A stretch of 64,000 nucleotides of DNA from Pseudomonadota bacterium (GCA_018816735.1 JAHIVH010000034.1:1-64000); one strand, 5' to 3'; positions 24,586-33,679 are shown, counted from the stretch's first letter. Notes: generated by a model not told the origin, from the sequence alone. Translations and numbers: made by a program.

Positions 24586-25431
24586 TTATCCACCAACAAC
24601 TCTTCTTTCATTCCACTGGTTTTTTTTTACAATACCATCTATGTACCATTCAGTTAACCATGGTGTAAATCGGGTAAGCATGTAAAGAAATTTTGCAGTG
24701 GTGCCCGGAATAATCAGGAATCTTTTTTTGCGTATACCGTTAATCATGGCCTTGACCACTTCCGCAGGTAATATCAAACCGCCTGACGTTTCTATGGCCT
24801 GGGTCTCTTTCGGTGCTTTCTCAAGCATCGCCATCATCGGTGTGTCAACAGACGGCGGACAAAGGACAGATACATTTATATTGTACCGTTTCATTTCACA
24901 TCTTAAGGATTGTGAAAAACCGATCAGGGCAAACTTTGTGGTGCTATAGGCAGAGTATCCAAAAATTCCTATTAGGCCTGCCATAGATGAGATATTCACG
25001 ATGTGGCCCCCCGAATGCTTCATCAGTGGGATAAAGGACCTGCACATGTTTATCGTACCATGCAAATTGACGGTTATTACCTTGTCGAACACCTCTTTGG
25101 ACATTTCTTCAAAGTATTCGGCATCAGCAGTACCGGCACTATTGATGATAATATAAGGAGAACCATGATTGGCGTTGTATTTATCAGCCAGTTCCGATAC
25201 TTTTTCATCGTTACCCACATCCAGAACAGCATAATCAATTTGCGGATTTTGCGTGACAACATTGGATTGAATTTCTTCAACAGATTGTTGAAGTGCGTAT
25301 TCATGTCGGGCGGCAATGGTAACGTGAGCACCCATCATAATAAACGCCTGGGCCGCGGCTTTACCAATGCCGCTTGAACCACCGGTGATGATGATGTTTT
25401 CTCCTTTAAAGGCATTTTCTCCTGTCATCAT
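24586..25431 (-). CDS. Short-chain dehydrogenase/reductase, 3-ketosphinganine-reductase-like
   Basis: 281 residues from the ATG at 25431 (an in-frame extension to 25518 is hydrophobic and unsupported). The nucleotide site is ITGGSSGIGKAAA; NSAG and the catalytic NISSMAGLIGIFGYSAYSTTK (Ser, Tyr, Lys) follow. The C-terminal stretch PAEVVKAMINGIRKKRFLIIPG and FLYMLTRFTPWLTEW resembles KDSR-type reductases, which reduce 3-ketodihydrosphingosine, and has a membrane-associating tail. The precise substrate is not certain. It sits alone between two relics. Confidence 0.88.
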   Translation of the reverse strand: MMTGENAFKGENIIITGGSSGIGKAAAQAFIMMGAHVTIAARHEYALQQSVEEIQSNVVTQNPQIDYAVLDVGNDEKVSELADKYNANHGSPYIIINSAGTADAEYFEEMSKEVFDKVITVNLHGTINMCRSFIPLMKHSGGHIVNISSMAGLIGIFGYSAYSTTKFALIGFSQSLRCEMKRYNINVSVLCPPSVDTPMMAMLEKAPKETQAIETSGGLILPAEVVKAMINGIRKKRFLIIPGTTAKFLYMLTRFTPWLTEWYIDGIVKKNQWNERRVVGG

Positions 25432-25514
25432 TTCTGACCCCCATACGGTTATTAAAGAATGCAAAAATAGGGTTTGGAATACAGATACAAACATTTCAAA
25501 GGTATAATTATTTG

Positions 25515-25770
25515 TCAAGAATTGAGAATTGAGACGGAATTTTCAAGCCCGAATTCTTCCAAAAGTCGAATAGTCTCTGTTGTTGGAGTGATGTGGTTTT
25601 TCATAAATTGATGACATATTTGCGGAACACTTAATGTCCCTTTTCTGTATAGCGTTTCTGCGGCATAAGCAATCGGTTCAGCCTTTGGAGATAATTCTCT
25701 GGGTCTGCGCCTCATTTTACCTTTTGCTCTAGCTGAAAATAAGCCTGCTTGTGTCCGTTCCGTGATCCGG
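25515..25770 (-). pseudogene. Serine recombinase/resolvase C-terminal relic
   Basis: The minus-strand frame reads ERTQAGLFSARAKGKMRRRP and continues with LYRKGTLSVPQICHQF, followed by drift. This matches the end of the catalytic domain (ERTxAGLxxARAxGRxGGRP) and the start of the helix-turn-helix of Hin/Tn3-type resolvases. The catalytic-serine N-terminus is absent: about 25770 marks a junction to unrelated DNA. It is a mobile-element remnant. Confidence 0.75.
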
Positions 25771-25958
25771 ACCACAAGCCGACTCTCAATCATGAAAACG
25801 GGAAAGATTTTGAAGACGGGTTCAATGATCTTTTCAATATCCTTACCGAATCCTTCCCTGATATACACGATGTCATCAAGGACGAACCGATGAAAGATGA
25901 TCTTGTTTTTGATGAACAAGTGTGGTACAGGCGTTGGAAACAATTATCATTAAATTAA
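25771..25958 (+). pseudogene. 3' end of an unidentified gene
   Basis: A plus-strand frame of about 60 codons ends in [20 protein letters not shown] and stops within repeat copy B. The last 18 codons are shared with copy A. The upstream part of the gene is lost at the junction with the resolvase relic. I do not recognise the family. Confidence 0.35.
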
Positions 25959-25997
25959 AAATTTCATCGGATTTCAAGGTGGATATTTTTTCATATT
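25902..25997. repeat. 96-bp direct repeat, copy B
   Basis: Partner of 22743-22838, same orientation, 94 of 96 identical. It ends 26 bp before the start codon of the MopE-motif lipoprotein gene, so it may carry that gene's promoter region. Copy B extends further upstream into a longer coding frame than copy A. Confidence 0.9.
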
Positions 25998-26023
25998 AAA
26001 ATTCACGATATAGAGGTGTATAA

Positions 26024-28636
26024 ATGATTCAATTGAACCATATACTGATCATCCTAACGACCGTTTTTATCATATTTACAGCAAGCTGTGGCGGCGGGGG
26101 TGGGAACAAAGATCTCGAAAATATTAATACCGGGTCAGAGACAAGCACCCTCGACCCGACAATGCCCGGCGGGGATATGACCATTGATCAGGCACTGGAT
26201 ACAGAGGTAGAGGACAGACGGCTGGTATTTCTTTCAACCCTTGGACCTCCAGATACATTTTCAAAGTCCATTGATGAGATAGAGGGCAAGCTCACGGTTT
26301 CTGAAGAATGGGCTTATATCGAACTTGGCGTGCGTCTTGATCTGATCGATGGCGAAATTGCCTATACAAGTGCCATCGAAACAGTGCCCGAAACAGCCGC
26401 TTTGTATCCCAGATTCTATGACCCTATGGAATTCGACCTGCCCATGGATAAAACAAAGGTCATGAAAATGCTCGACGGACAGAATTTGACCGTGCTGGAT
26501 CTGTCTGAGGCCGATATAGAGGACAGCCTCATGATTCTAGGCGATCAGATTATGCTTGGTTTTTCCGGGGATCAGTTGGTCTATGTGGAAACCTACGCGC
26601 GTGTGCCTGACACGCTCGGAGAATTCCAGCAGCTATTTATTGATGCAGAAGAAGAAGAAGAGGAGGACATTATCACAGTGGAACTGTTGCCTGGAATCAT
26701 CTCACGATCCACTTCTTTAGGAGAGAACACCAACACGGTTCAGAATCGTCAGACAAAGGCCTCTGTTGTTGAATCCCTTTTGCCTCAACAAGCAAAGCTC
26801 GTGATCGGTTTTTTCCGCCTTTTCCGCGCCCATAACCAAAGGAATCGGATCTACCGTGAAGCGAATAATGTACAGGCCGATTATTCCGCGTATATTGAAA
26901 AGCTTAAAAAGAAGGCCAAAGAACTGGCTGCTGCATGCAATCTGTCTACGCTCGATCGGCAATCGAACATTGCCACACTGGTAAAACTGATCGCCAGACT
27001 TGAAATGGAAAAACAGATGGTGGACACCCTGACCGAGGCGGAAAAAAAGACCGCCCGCACCCGGTTCATTCGAAAGGCGCGGGGCGAAATCATTTCAGCG
27101 ATAAAAACCTCCGGCTTTGGAACCCGGGTTCTTGAAAAAATACAATCCACCGCAAAAATAGACGACACCCTCACCGATATTCAGCATCTAGTTGACGGGG
27201 TTCTCGACCCGGGAGACTTTCAGAAAAAAATTACAGAACGACTGGATAATCTGGGTATTCTGGGGCAAGTCATCGGCGGCCCGCTAGGGCAAAAGCTGAG
27301 AAAGCTTATCATAGACGCCCAGCGATCGATACCGGGTGTGGCCGATGTTCAGGATAAAGCTGCCGAGTTGCAGGTTATTATCATCAAGACAAGAGATACA
27401 ATCGAAGAAATAGAAGATGCACTGAAGGAAAACACAAGCATCCTCTCTCCCGTACAGCTTGTGCTCGCACTTGAAGCCATTACCAATACACTGAGTGATC
27501 CTGCTGTGGACGTTTTTGCAGCAGCCCTGGCCAAAGCGATGGACCCGGGATTTGCAAGGAATCTTGCCATTTCCAAAGGTCAGTTAGATCCCCAGGAACT
27601 TGGCACCATGCAAGAGCGTGTACGCGGGGAAATTCTACAAAATCGAAGTGAATGGCTTCGTAAAAGAGCAAGAGGAGAATGTGGCCGGCCGGCTGGCAGT
27701 GCGTTCAGAACGGTTGTTATGGACAATGTTTCCAAAGTTGCTTCTTCAGGGGGGGGGACCAGGGGATATGGTATATCCACTGACAGCGAGTCAACACTGC
27801 ATTTAGGGCCGGACGGTTCTCCAATACCGGTCTGCAGTACGATGCCCATAGACTTGAGTGGGCCGATAGACGACATTTTTAAAACCCTTAACACCGGTGA
27901 TCTCATCGACCTGGATGACATCCCCGTATGCCGCACGCCAAATGATAAGGACGGGGACGGGAGCAACGATATTGCCACAGGCGGAGACGATTGCGATGAT
28001 TCGGACAAGGAAATATTCCCGGGCAACACCGAAGTGTGCGATGGCAAGGACAACGACTGTGATGGTCAAATAGATGAAGGGCTCTACGAAGACGCTGACG
28101 GCGACGGTTATTATACCGGAACCTCCTGTGCATCACCGTCAGGTGATTGCAATGACAATGATGACACCATCTATCCGGGGGCAACAGAAATAGAAAATGA
28201 CGGCATAGACCAGGATTGTGACGGCAAAGATGACGTACCAGAGTACAAGCGCTATTACGTCTACAAACGTTCGGGAACCGGGTATCGTAAAAAATATTCT
28301 GGCTGGGCTGACAAAATAACAGGATACGACTTTTTTTATCTTTATGTTCTCCCATCGCAACTGGACGATGCTGTCGCCAAATATTCAAAATTTAACGAGG
28401 CCACGGCAAAGGCCTGTTCAAATCCAAGCCCGGCACTTTGCCCCTGTACGACCTACCCGGACATTTGGCAATCCGGCACCATTGAGTTGATAGACTCATT
28501 TGACACCTTTGCAGAGATGTCTCCCTATCAATGCGACACCTACCAGTTCGATCCGGCAAACATCATATGCACCCAATGGGAAGTGGATTCAGATCCCAAA
28601 TATTGGGACAATATAGACGGGATATGTGGATACTGA
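26024..28636 (+). CDS. Large lipoprotein with C-terminal MopE-type metal-binding repeats
   Basis: 870 residues. Signal peptide and lipobox FTASC (Cys22), then a poly-Gly stretch. The central 150-620 region is helical and charged with no family I recognise. Residues about 641-735 contain two MopE-like calcium or metal motifs: DKDGDGSN...DDCDDSDKEIFPG followed by EVCDGKDNDCDGQIDEG, then DADGDGYYTG followed by DCNDNDDTIYPGATE and DGIDQDCDGKDD. These acidic Cys/Asp repeats occur in secreted proteins of delta-proteobacteria and bind divalent metal. A cysteine-rich tail follows (CSNPSPALCPC). It is probably surface-exposed; role unknown. Copy B of the 96-bp repeat lies directly upstream. Confidence 0.85.
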   Translation: MIQLNHILIILTTVFIIFTASCGGGGGNKDLENINTGSETSTLDPTMPGGDMTIDQALDTEVEDRRLVFLSTLGPPDTFSKSIDEIEGKLTVSEEWAYIELGVRLDLIDGEIAYTSAIETVPETAALYPRFYDPMEFDLPMDKTKVMKMLDGQNLTVLDLSEADIEDSLMILGDQIMLGFSGDQLVYVETYARVPDTLGEFQQLFIDAEEEEEEDIITVELLPGIISRSTSLGENTNTVQNRQTKASVVESLLPQQAKLVIGFFRLFRAHNQRNRIYREANNVQADYSAYIEKLKKKAKELAAACNLSTLDRQSNIATLVKLIARLEMEKQMVDTLTEAEKKTARTRFIRKARGEIISAIKTSGFGTRVLEKIQSTAKIDDTLTDIQHLVDGVLDPGDFQKKITERLDNLGILGQVIGGPLGQKLRKLIIDAQRSIPGVADVQDKAAELQVIIIKTRDTIEEIEDALKENTSILSPVQLVLALEAITNTLSDPAVDVFAAALAKAMDPGFARNLAISKGQLDPQELGTMQERVRGEILQNRSEWLRKRARGECGRPAGSAFRTVVMDNVSKVASSGGGTRGYGISTDSESTLHLGPDGSPIPVCSTMPIDLSGPIDDIFKTLNTGDLIDLDDIPVCRTPNDKDGDGSNDIATGGDDCDDSDKEIFPGNTEVCDGKDNDCDGQIDEGLYEDADGDGYYTGTSCASPSGDCNDNDDTIYPGATEIENDGIDQDCDGKDDVPEYKRYYVYKRSGTGYRKKYSGWADKITGYDFFYLYVLPSQLDDAVAKYSKFNEATAKACSNPSPALCPCTTYPDIWQSGTIELIDSFDTFAEMSPYQCDTYQFDPANIICTQWEVDSDPKYWDNIDGICGY

Positions 28637-28718
28637 ATAAGGGAAAAAAACGATTAAAAAACCCGTGCCGCCTTTTATTTCACAACATATGTCACAGGTG
28701 GAGACCAATCGCGGCATT

Positions 28719-28886
28719 TTATTCGTCATTGTCAAGACATCTCAGCCGTAAACATACAGGGTAGCTTTCCTCAGATGTTATTAAACCGCCCTGGCCTCTG
28801 TATGTGGGAATGCCGCTTTCCTGGGACATGCCCGCGTCTGTGAAAAAGACAATTTTTTGATATGAAAACGGATTTACAGGTTCCAT
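28719..28886 (-). pseudogene. Sirtuin (Sir2) N-terminal relic
   Basis: The frame has KIVFFTDAGMSQESGIPTYR followed by GQGGL, which corresponds to the NAD-binding motif of Sir2 deacetylases (VLTGAGISxESGIPTFRGxGGL). The first Gly of GAG is Asp here. It ends about 20 residues later without the catalytic His or the zinc-binding cysteines. It follows the HTH/zinc-ribbon gene in the same direction. Confidence 0.65.
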
Positions 28887-28922
28887 ATGAGGTACTTTCT
28901 GTAAGCAGGGTTTAAATCCCAA

Positions 28923-29231
28923 TCAGGAAATATGGTACGTCGCCGCTTCAATACGCCCTTTTTTGCATTTGGGGCATCTGCCGGGCCGGGTGAATTTTTT
29001 CCGGTTTTCAAACACAAACCCGCAAAGCTGGCAATGGTAAGGGGATACATGCAATTTTTCTTTCCGGCTTTTCATGCTGAGATGAATATGCTCCAGATGG
29101 CCGAAAATTTCCTTTTCCCGAACGCTTATGGCCTTTGAAATGTCCCTGACCGAACATTCACTTTCCTCAAGAAGTGCCACAATCTGCTGCCGGACTGTCT
29201 GGTTGCTTTCATTTTCCATAGGTTGTTTCAT
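28923..29231 (-). CDS. Small HTH plus zinc-ribbon transcriptional regulator (COG3357-like)
   Basis: 102 residues. The N-terminal winged HTH (QQIVALLEESECSVRDISKAISVREKEIFGHLEHI) is followed by a zinc ribbon CQLCGF ... GRCPKCKKGRIE near 68-95. This layout is that of the predicted regulators of COG3357, common in archaea and some anaerobic bacteria. The ribosome-binding AGGAG touches the first ATG, so the second Met (29219) may be used. Targets are unknown. The relic of a sirtuin lies just downstream. Confidence 0.8.
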   Translation of the reverse strand: MKQPMENESNQTVRQQIVALLEESECSVRDISKAISVREKEIFGHLEHIHLSMKSRKEKLHVSPYHCQLCGFVFENRKKFTRPGRCPKCKKGRIEAATYHIS

Positions 29232-29387
29232 CTCCTGATAGGCAAATTATACATACGATACTGTATCTTTCTAAAAACAATTCGGGCGATAATCAACTGA
29301 AATTTTTTCAAATTCTTGAAAAATTTTCAATTTCAGCCTAAGATGCGTTTTTTTAAGGTGCGATTCACAAAAAAAAGATGAACCAAT

Positions 29388-29861
29388 ATGAACTTTCTCC
29401 TGGCCATCGATTCTGGATTAAAAACCGGCCTGGCCATGTATGGCAGGGACGGCAGACTCATCTGGTACCGGTCACAGCATTTCGCGTCCCCGCCACGCCT
29501 GAAAAAAGCGGTTTACGGTATCATGAACGAAGCGCCTTCGCTTTCGCTGATCATCATCGAAGGTGGCGGTCACCTCGCCGATATCTGGAAAAAAGAGGCG
29601 GAAAGAAGACAGATAAAAATCCTTCAGATAAATGCGGAAACATGGCGAAGAGACCTTCTCTACCAAAGAGAACAGCGGGGTCATAAAAAAGCCAAGCTAA
29701 ATGCCTGCCTCCTGGCACGGAAAGTCATTGAATGGTCAGGCACCCCGCGCCCCACATCCTTAAGACACGACGCAGCAGAAGCGATTTTAACAGGATTATG
29801 GGGGGTCCATCATATCGGATGGATCAAGAAACTGCCGCCTGGGATACAAAAAATATTTTAA
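29388..29861 (+). CDS. RuvC/RNase H-fold nuclease-like protein
   Basis: 157 residues with an RNase H-like pattern: FLLAIDSGLKTGLAMYG (Asp8 of strand 1), LSLIIIEGGGHLADIW (Glu after strand 4) and SLRHDAAEAILTG (C-terminal Asp and Glu). The acidic triad order D...E...D matches RuvC-like resolvases and relatives. It is smaller than and distinct from RuvC itself. A DNA or RNA endonuclease function is inferred from the acidic residues. A PIN-domain remnant starts 13 bp downstream on the same strand, suggesting a former nuclease operon. Confidence 0.65.
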   Translation: MNFLLAIDSGLKTGLAMYGRDGRLIWYRSQHFASPPRLKKAVYGIMNEAPSLSLIIIEGGGHLADIWKKEAERRQIKILQINAETWRRDLLYQREQRGHKKAKLNACLLARKVIEWSGTPRPTSLRHDAAEAILTGLWGVHHIGWIKKLPPGIQKIF

Positions 29862-29873
29862 CCAAAGGGACGA

Positions 29874-30135
29874 ATGACGATGGTGAAACCGGTTCTTATG
29901 GATACATCCTCAGCCATCCTACTGTTAAAAACAGGCACTCCTTCGAAACATGAAGATCCCATATATCAAAGCCCTCCTCGTTCCCCGACTGCTTTATGAA
30001 AGTCAAAAAATTTCCAAAACTCTTTATCAGACCGCAAAAAAATTTCTGAAAAGCCACGGCAGATATGCCGGATGGGTGATTGAGTATGCAGAGAACTGCC
30101 CTTCAAGGGAATTATCCTGTTTTCTGCCGGTTTAA
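29874..30135 (+). pseudogene. PIN-domain protein relic
   Basis: After an AAAGGGA site the frame reads MTMVKPVLMDTSSAILLLKTG, the first strand and acidic residue of a PIN-domain ribonuclease, and stops at 29999. A shifted frame (29950-30135) continues with KALLVPRLLYESQKISKTLY, which resembles the next PIN helices. The remaining acidic residues are missing. It is probably a frameshifted, truncated toxin-like gene; the evidence rests on the short N-terminus. Confidence 0.4.
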
Positions 30136-30166
30136 AGGAGTAATGCCAAATACGCCACCCTTCGGA

Positions 30167-31321
30167 CTACCTGCTTTTCTTCTTGTCCTTCAACACCTCG
30201 TTTGCGATGATCACTCGCTGGATCTGGTTCGTGCCTTCATAAATGGTCGTGATTCTCGCATCCCTGTAGAATCGCTCCACCGGATATTCCTTGATATAGC
30301 CGTATCCGCCATGAATCTGCACAGCCTGGGCCGTGACCCGGTTGGCCACTTCAGACGCATAGCATTTGGCCATGGAGGCCTCTTTGGTGCATTTTTTGCC
30401 ACTTTCTTTTACTGCTGCGGCATTTAAAGTCATGAGTCTTGCCGCTTCCACTTCCATGGCCATATCAGCGATCATCCATCGCATGCCCTGAAATTCTGAT
30501 ATATTCCGGCCGAACTGTTTTCGCTGTTTTGAATATTTAACCGATTCATCCAGAGCGGCCATGGCAATACCCAGAGACATGGATGCGATACCGATTCTGC
30601 CGTCATCCAGGCCGGACATGGCAATGGCAAAGCCTTCCCCTTCCCTTCCAAGAAGCCGTTCAGCAGGAACCCGGCAGTCGTTGAAAAGAAGATCGGTCGT
30701 GTCAGATGCGCACTGGCCCATTTTGTCTTCAATTCTTCCCACTTCAAAACCGGGCAGGTCATGGGTAATGAGAAAGGCGCTTATTCCCTTTGAGCCTTTC
30801 TCCTGTGTCCGGGCCAGAAGAATCACCACACCGGAGTTCTTCCCTGTTGAAATAAACCGCTTTGTGCCGTTTATGATATAGTGATCCCCGTCTTTTATCG
30901 CTTTGCATGTCATGGCCTGGGGATCTGAGCCTGCCTCAGGTTCGGTCAGGGCAAATGCGCCGATCATTTTGCCGGAAGCCATGGGTTTTAAAAATTCTTC
31001 CTTCTGGGATTCATTGCCGAATTTTTCCATACTGCCGCAGCATATGGAGTTGTGAACAGACATGACCACTGAAGTGGATGCACAGGCGTAGGCAATTTCC
31101 GTCAACGCAAGTGAATAGGCCACAGCGCCAAAATTGCCGCCATCATATTTTTCAGGCACAAGCATCCCCATGAATCCAAGCTCTCCCATTTTTTTAAGGC
31201 TTTCAGCCGGAAATTCATGGGTTCTGTCCCGATCTGCGGCATAAAGGGCCAGATCTTTCCTTGCAAATTCCCTGGCCATTTTCTGAATCATCAGTTGTTC
31301 TTTTGTCAGTTCAAATACCAT
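30167..31321 (-). CDS. Acyl-CoA dehydrogenase
   Basis: 384 residues, the standard length of short- and medium-chain FAD acyl-CoA dehydrogenases. Motifs: FALTEPEAGSDPQAM (FAD/substrate binding), KRFISTGKNSGV, the arginine-rich RKQFGRNISEFQGMRWMIADM, AVQIHGGYGYIKEYPVERFYRDARI and the catalytic glutamate in TTIYEGTNQIQRVIIA near 365. It oxidises acyl-CoA to trans-2-enoyl-CoA and passes electrons to ETF. GAGGGG precedes the ATG. It lies downstream of a sigma-54 activator on the same strand and probably belongs to the same lipid-catabolism regulon. Confidence 0.95.
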   Translation of the reverse strand: MVFELTKEQLMIQKMAREFARKDLALYAADRDRTHEFPAESLKKMGELGFMGMLVPEKYDGGNFGAVAYSLALTEIAYACASTSVVMSVHNSICCGSMEKFGNESQKEEFLKPMASGKMIGAFALTEPEAGSDPQAMTCKAIKDGDHYIINGTKRFISTGKNSGVVILLARTQEKGSKGISAFLITHDLPGFEVGRIEDKMGQCASDTTDLLFNDCRVPAERLLGREGEGFAIAMSGLDDGRIGIASMSLGIAMAALDESVKYSKQRKQFGRNISEFQGMRWMIADMAMEVEAARLMTLNAAAVKESGKKCTKEASMAKCYASEVANRVTAQAVQIHGGYGYIKEYPVERFYRDARITTIYEGTNQIQRVIIANEVLKDKKKSR

Positions 31322-31512
31322 GTGTCGCCCCTCTTATGAATAATTTTATGTCGAAAATGAATTCAGATTTTTTTCTGTCTGCATGTTCCCATATCACCCT
31401 GTCTTCCGCAGGTACAAGGATAAATTTAAATTTTTCTTCGTTCCGGACGGAAGTATATGCAAAATGCCGTTTTTGTTCAGGCAGTCCTTATTTTCAGTCT
31501 CGGGGTGCGTTC

Positions 31513-33231
31513 TTACTCAGGACGTTTGACCCCGAATTTTTTAATCCGGGAACGGAGGGTGCTGGGAGGAAGGCCAAGGATAGCAGCAGCACCGTTGCTC
31601 CCCTCAATTTTCCATCTGGTCTTTTTAAGAATGGCGGCGATATAATCCCGTTCCATATCAGGAAGTGTCTTTAAAAGAGTGATTGATTCTGGCACAGCGT
31701 CAGAAGTCCGAACGTCAAGTTTGTCCGAAAGGCACAGCATGCTGCCTTTTGTTTTAATGACGGAACGTTCGATAATATTCTGCAGTTCCCGCACATTACC
31801 GGGCCACGAATAGACTTCGAGTTCCTTCATTGTCCTGTTGGGAATGCCATCAATTTTTTTCCCCAGTTGCTTGCAGAGTTTGCTCAGCATGGCGTTTGCC
31901 AGCAAAGGGATATCTTGCACGCGCTCTCTTAAGGGGGGGACGTGGATGAAAAAAACGTTTAACCGGTACCACAAATCCTTGCGAAAACGACCGACGTTGA
32001 TTTCCTTCATCAGATCCCGATTTGTCGCAGCGATGATTCGCACATCAGCCTTAAGGGTATGGGAACTGCCCATTCGTTCAAACTCGCCGTATTCCAGAAC
32101 GGTCAACAGCTTGCCTTGAGTCTCCAGAGGGAGTTCCCCGATTTCATCCAGAAAAAGCGTGGCGCCATGCGCCAACTCGAACCGGCCTTTACGCCTGCTG
32201 TGAGCGCCGGTAAAGGCGCCCTTTTCATGGCCGAACAATTCGCTCTCAATCAGATTTGCCGGCAGGCTGGCGCAGTTGACCTTGATTAATGGGGCATCTT
32301 TTCTATGGCTCTTTTTGTGAATGGCGCGTGCGAACAATTCTTTTCCCACGCCGGTTTCACCGAGAATAAGCACTGTGGTATCCGTAGGCCCGACCTGCTC
32401 CACCTGGAGAATGGCCTGCATCAGACCCGGGCTGCGGCCGATGATATTTTCAAAATCATGGGCCTGCTGAATTTCGTCACGCAAGTAATTTCGCTCACTC
32501 TCAATCTGGTCCTTGAGTTGCTTTATTTCCCTGAACGCTTTACGCAATTTGTCGTCGGCCCGTCTTTTGATCAGCAGGCTCGAGAGAACATCTGCAACAA
32601 TCCTCAGCTTCAGAATCAACTCATCCCCCCAGGACCTCGTATTTGTATTCTGCCCAAGGAGAAGTCCGCCAAAGACCATTTCGTCCTCTACTAACGGGTA
32701 CATCAAGATGGACTTGATGCCGTGTTTTCGTGCAAGATTTTTATCAATATCGGCCTCTTCAGGCATTTCTTCTGCCCGCCTGAAGTGAACGGTTCTGAAA
32801 AGCAGCAATTGACTGGTAATCCATGGCGCCTCTATATCCTTTATTCCCAAGGGTAAAGGCCGGATACCTTCGCCTGACCAACGATGTGTGTTCACATAGC
32901 TGTTCTGCTTGTCATCATACTGAAACAAATTGCAATGGTCTGTTTTCAGAAAACAGCCAATGCATTCCAGGGCATAATTGATCTTCTTGTCAATCTCGCT
33001 CGGTTGTACATTGATGAATGTGGCAAAAATTTCAGTAAGCAGCTGCTCGAACTGAAACCGTTCGGAAAGCGAAAATTCTGTACTCTGCCCGAGCGCAACT
33101 TTTCCATGATTTTGCGATTGATGCTGTGTAGGCCAACTATCCAATTTATGATCCCCTCTTAACCCTAATCCAATGATAACCGGTTTGACAACAGCTATTG
33201 CCCGCGACGGCATATCGTGGTTCTGTGACAT
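31513..33231 (-). CDS. Sigma-54-dependent activator with GAF domain
   Basis: 572 residues. A GAF sensor at about 65-225 is followed by a short coiled coil (230-260), an AAA+ domain with Walker A GETGVGKE (291-298), the sigma-54 contact loop GAFTGA (338-343) and Walker B TLFLDEIGEL, and a C-terminal Fis-type HTH (IEGSNGAAAILGLPPSTLRSRIKKFGV). It has no receiver domain, so it senses a small molecule through GAF. It is divergent from the alcohol/aldehyde dehydrogenase operon starting at 33680 and is the likely activator of that operon and of the acyl-CoA dehydrogenase downstream of it. Confidence 0.93.
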   Translation of the reverse strand: MSQNHDMPSRAIAVVKPVIIGLGLRGDHKLDSWPTQHQSQNHGKVALGQSTEFSLSERFQFEQLLTEIFATFINVQPSEIDKKINYALECIGCFLKTDHCNLFQYDDKQNSYVNTHRWSGEGIRPLPLGIKDIEAPWITSQLLLFRTVHFRRAEEMPEEADIDKNLARKHGIKSILMYPLVEDEMVFGGLLLGQNTNTRSWGDELILKLRIVADVLSSLLIKRRADDKLRKAFREIKQLKDQIESERNYLRDEIQQAHDFENIIGRSPGLMQAILQVEQVGPTDTTVLILGETGVGKELFARAIHKKSHRKDAPLIKVNCASLPANLIESELFGHEKGAFTGAHSRRKGRFELAHGATLFLDEIGELPLETQGKLLTVLEYGEFERMGSSHTLKADVRIIAATNRDLMKEINVGRFRKDLWYRLNVFFIHVPPLRERVQDIPLLANAMLSKLCKQLGKKIDGIPNRTMKELEVYSWPGNVRELQNIIERSVIKTKGSMLCLSDKLDVRTSDAVPESITLLKTLPDMERDYIAAILKKTRWKIEGSNGAAAILGLPPSTLRSRIKKFGVKRPE

Positions 33232-33679
33232 GTCGCGGCTATTTTAAAATGCCTTTTGCTCTTGAATCCGCACCTTTAAACCGGATAGTCCCGGACTTTA
33301 TCATGCATCAGGTGCTTTGAGAAGAGCGCCTTATACCGTTGGCACGCATTTTGATTATATATTCGTCAGTGTTTCGAAAAAGTATTAAGAATTTTTGCTA
33401 TTCTCTCTTTTATAAAATATCTGCAAATATTGTCAAGTGGTTAAGTTACTCGATGGGGGTAACGGCATCCGGAATCGTTTAAGCGCTGACCCAGCCTGAT
33501 GGGTATTTCGAATGCTGGGTTATTCATAAATGTATTTTTGCTGACTTGAGTCCGACAGGCCTGGTTTGGCCGCAATAAACTGAAACCGAAAAAGCGCACG
33601 ACCTTTTTGTAAACACAAGTAGCTGGATATAAGCGCGTTTTACGTCAATAACTCATTTAAAAAATAAGGCAGGTAAAAA
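33232..33679. other. Divergent intergenic region with regulatory candidates
   Basis: 448 bp between the sigma-54 activator and the catabolic operon. It contains a sigma-54-like promoter candidate at 33339-33355 and a 7-bp dyad ACCCAGC-N18-GCTGGGT at 33489-33520. No gene is seen in it. Confidence 0.5.
33339..33355 (+). promoter_or_regulatory. Candidate sigma-54 promoter
   Basis: TTGGCACG-N4-TTGAT. The -24 element matches the consensus exactly. The -12 element has A in place of the conserved C, which weakens the call. It points toward the operon beginning at 33680, but 325 bp away. Confidence 0.3.

Noticed and set aside
33489..33520. Dyad ACCCAGC-N18-GCTGGGT as an upstream activating sequence.
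   Set aside because: It lies downstream of the only sigma-54 candidate and has a long spacer; too weak to call as a separate site.
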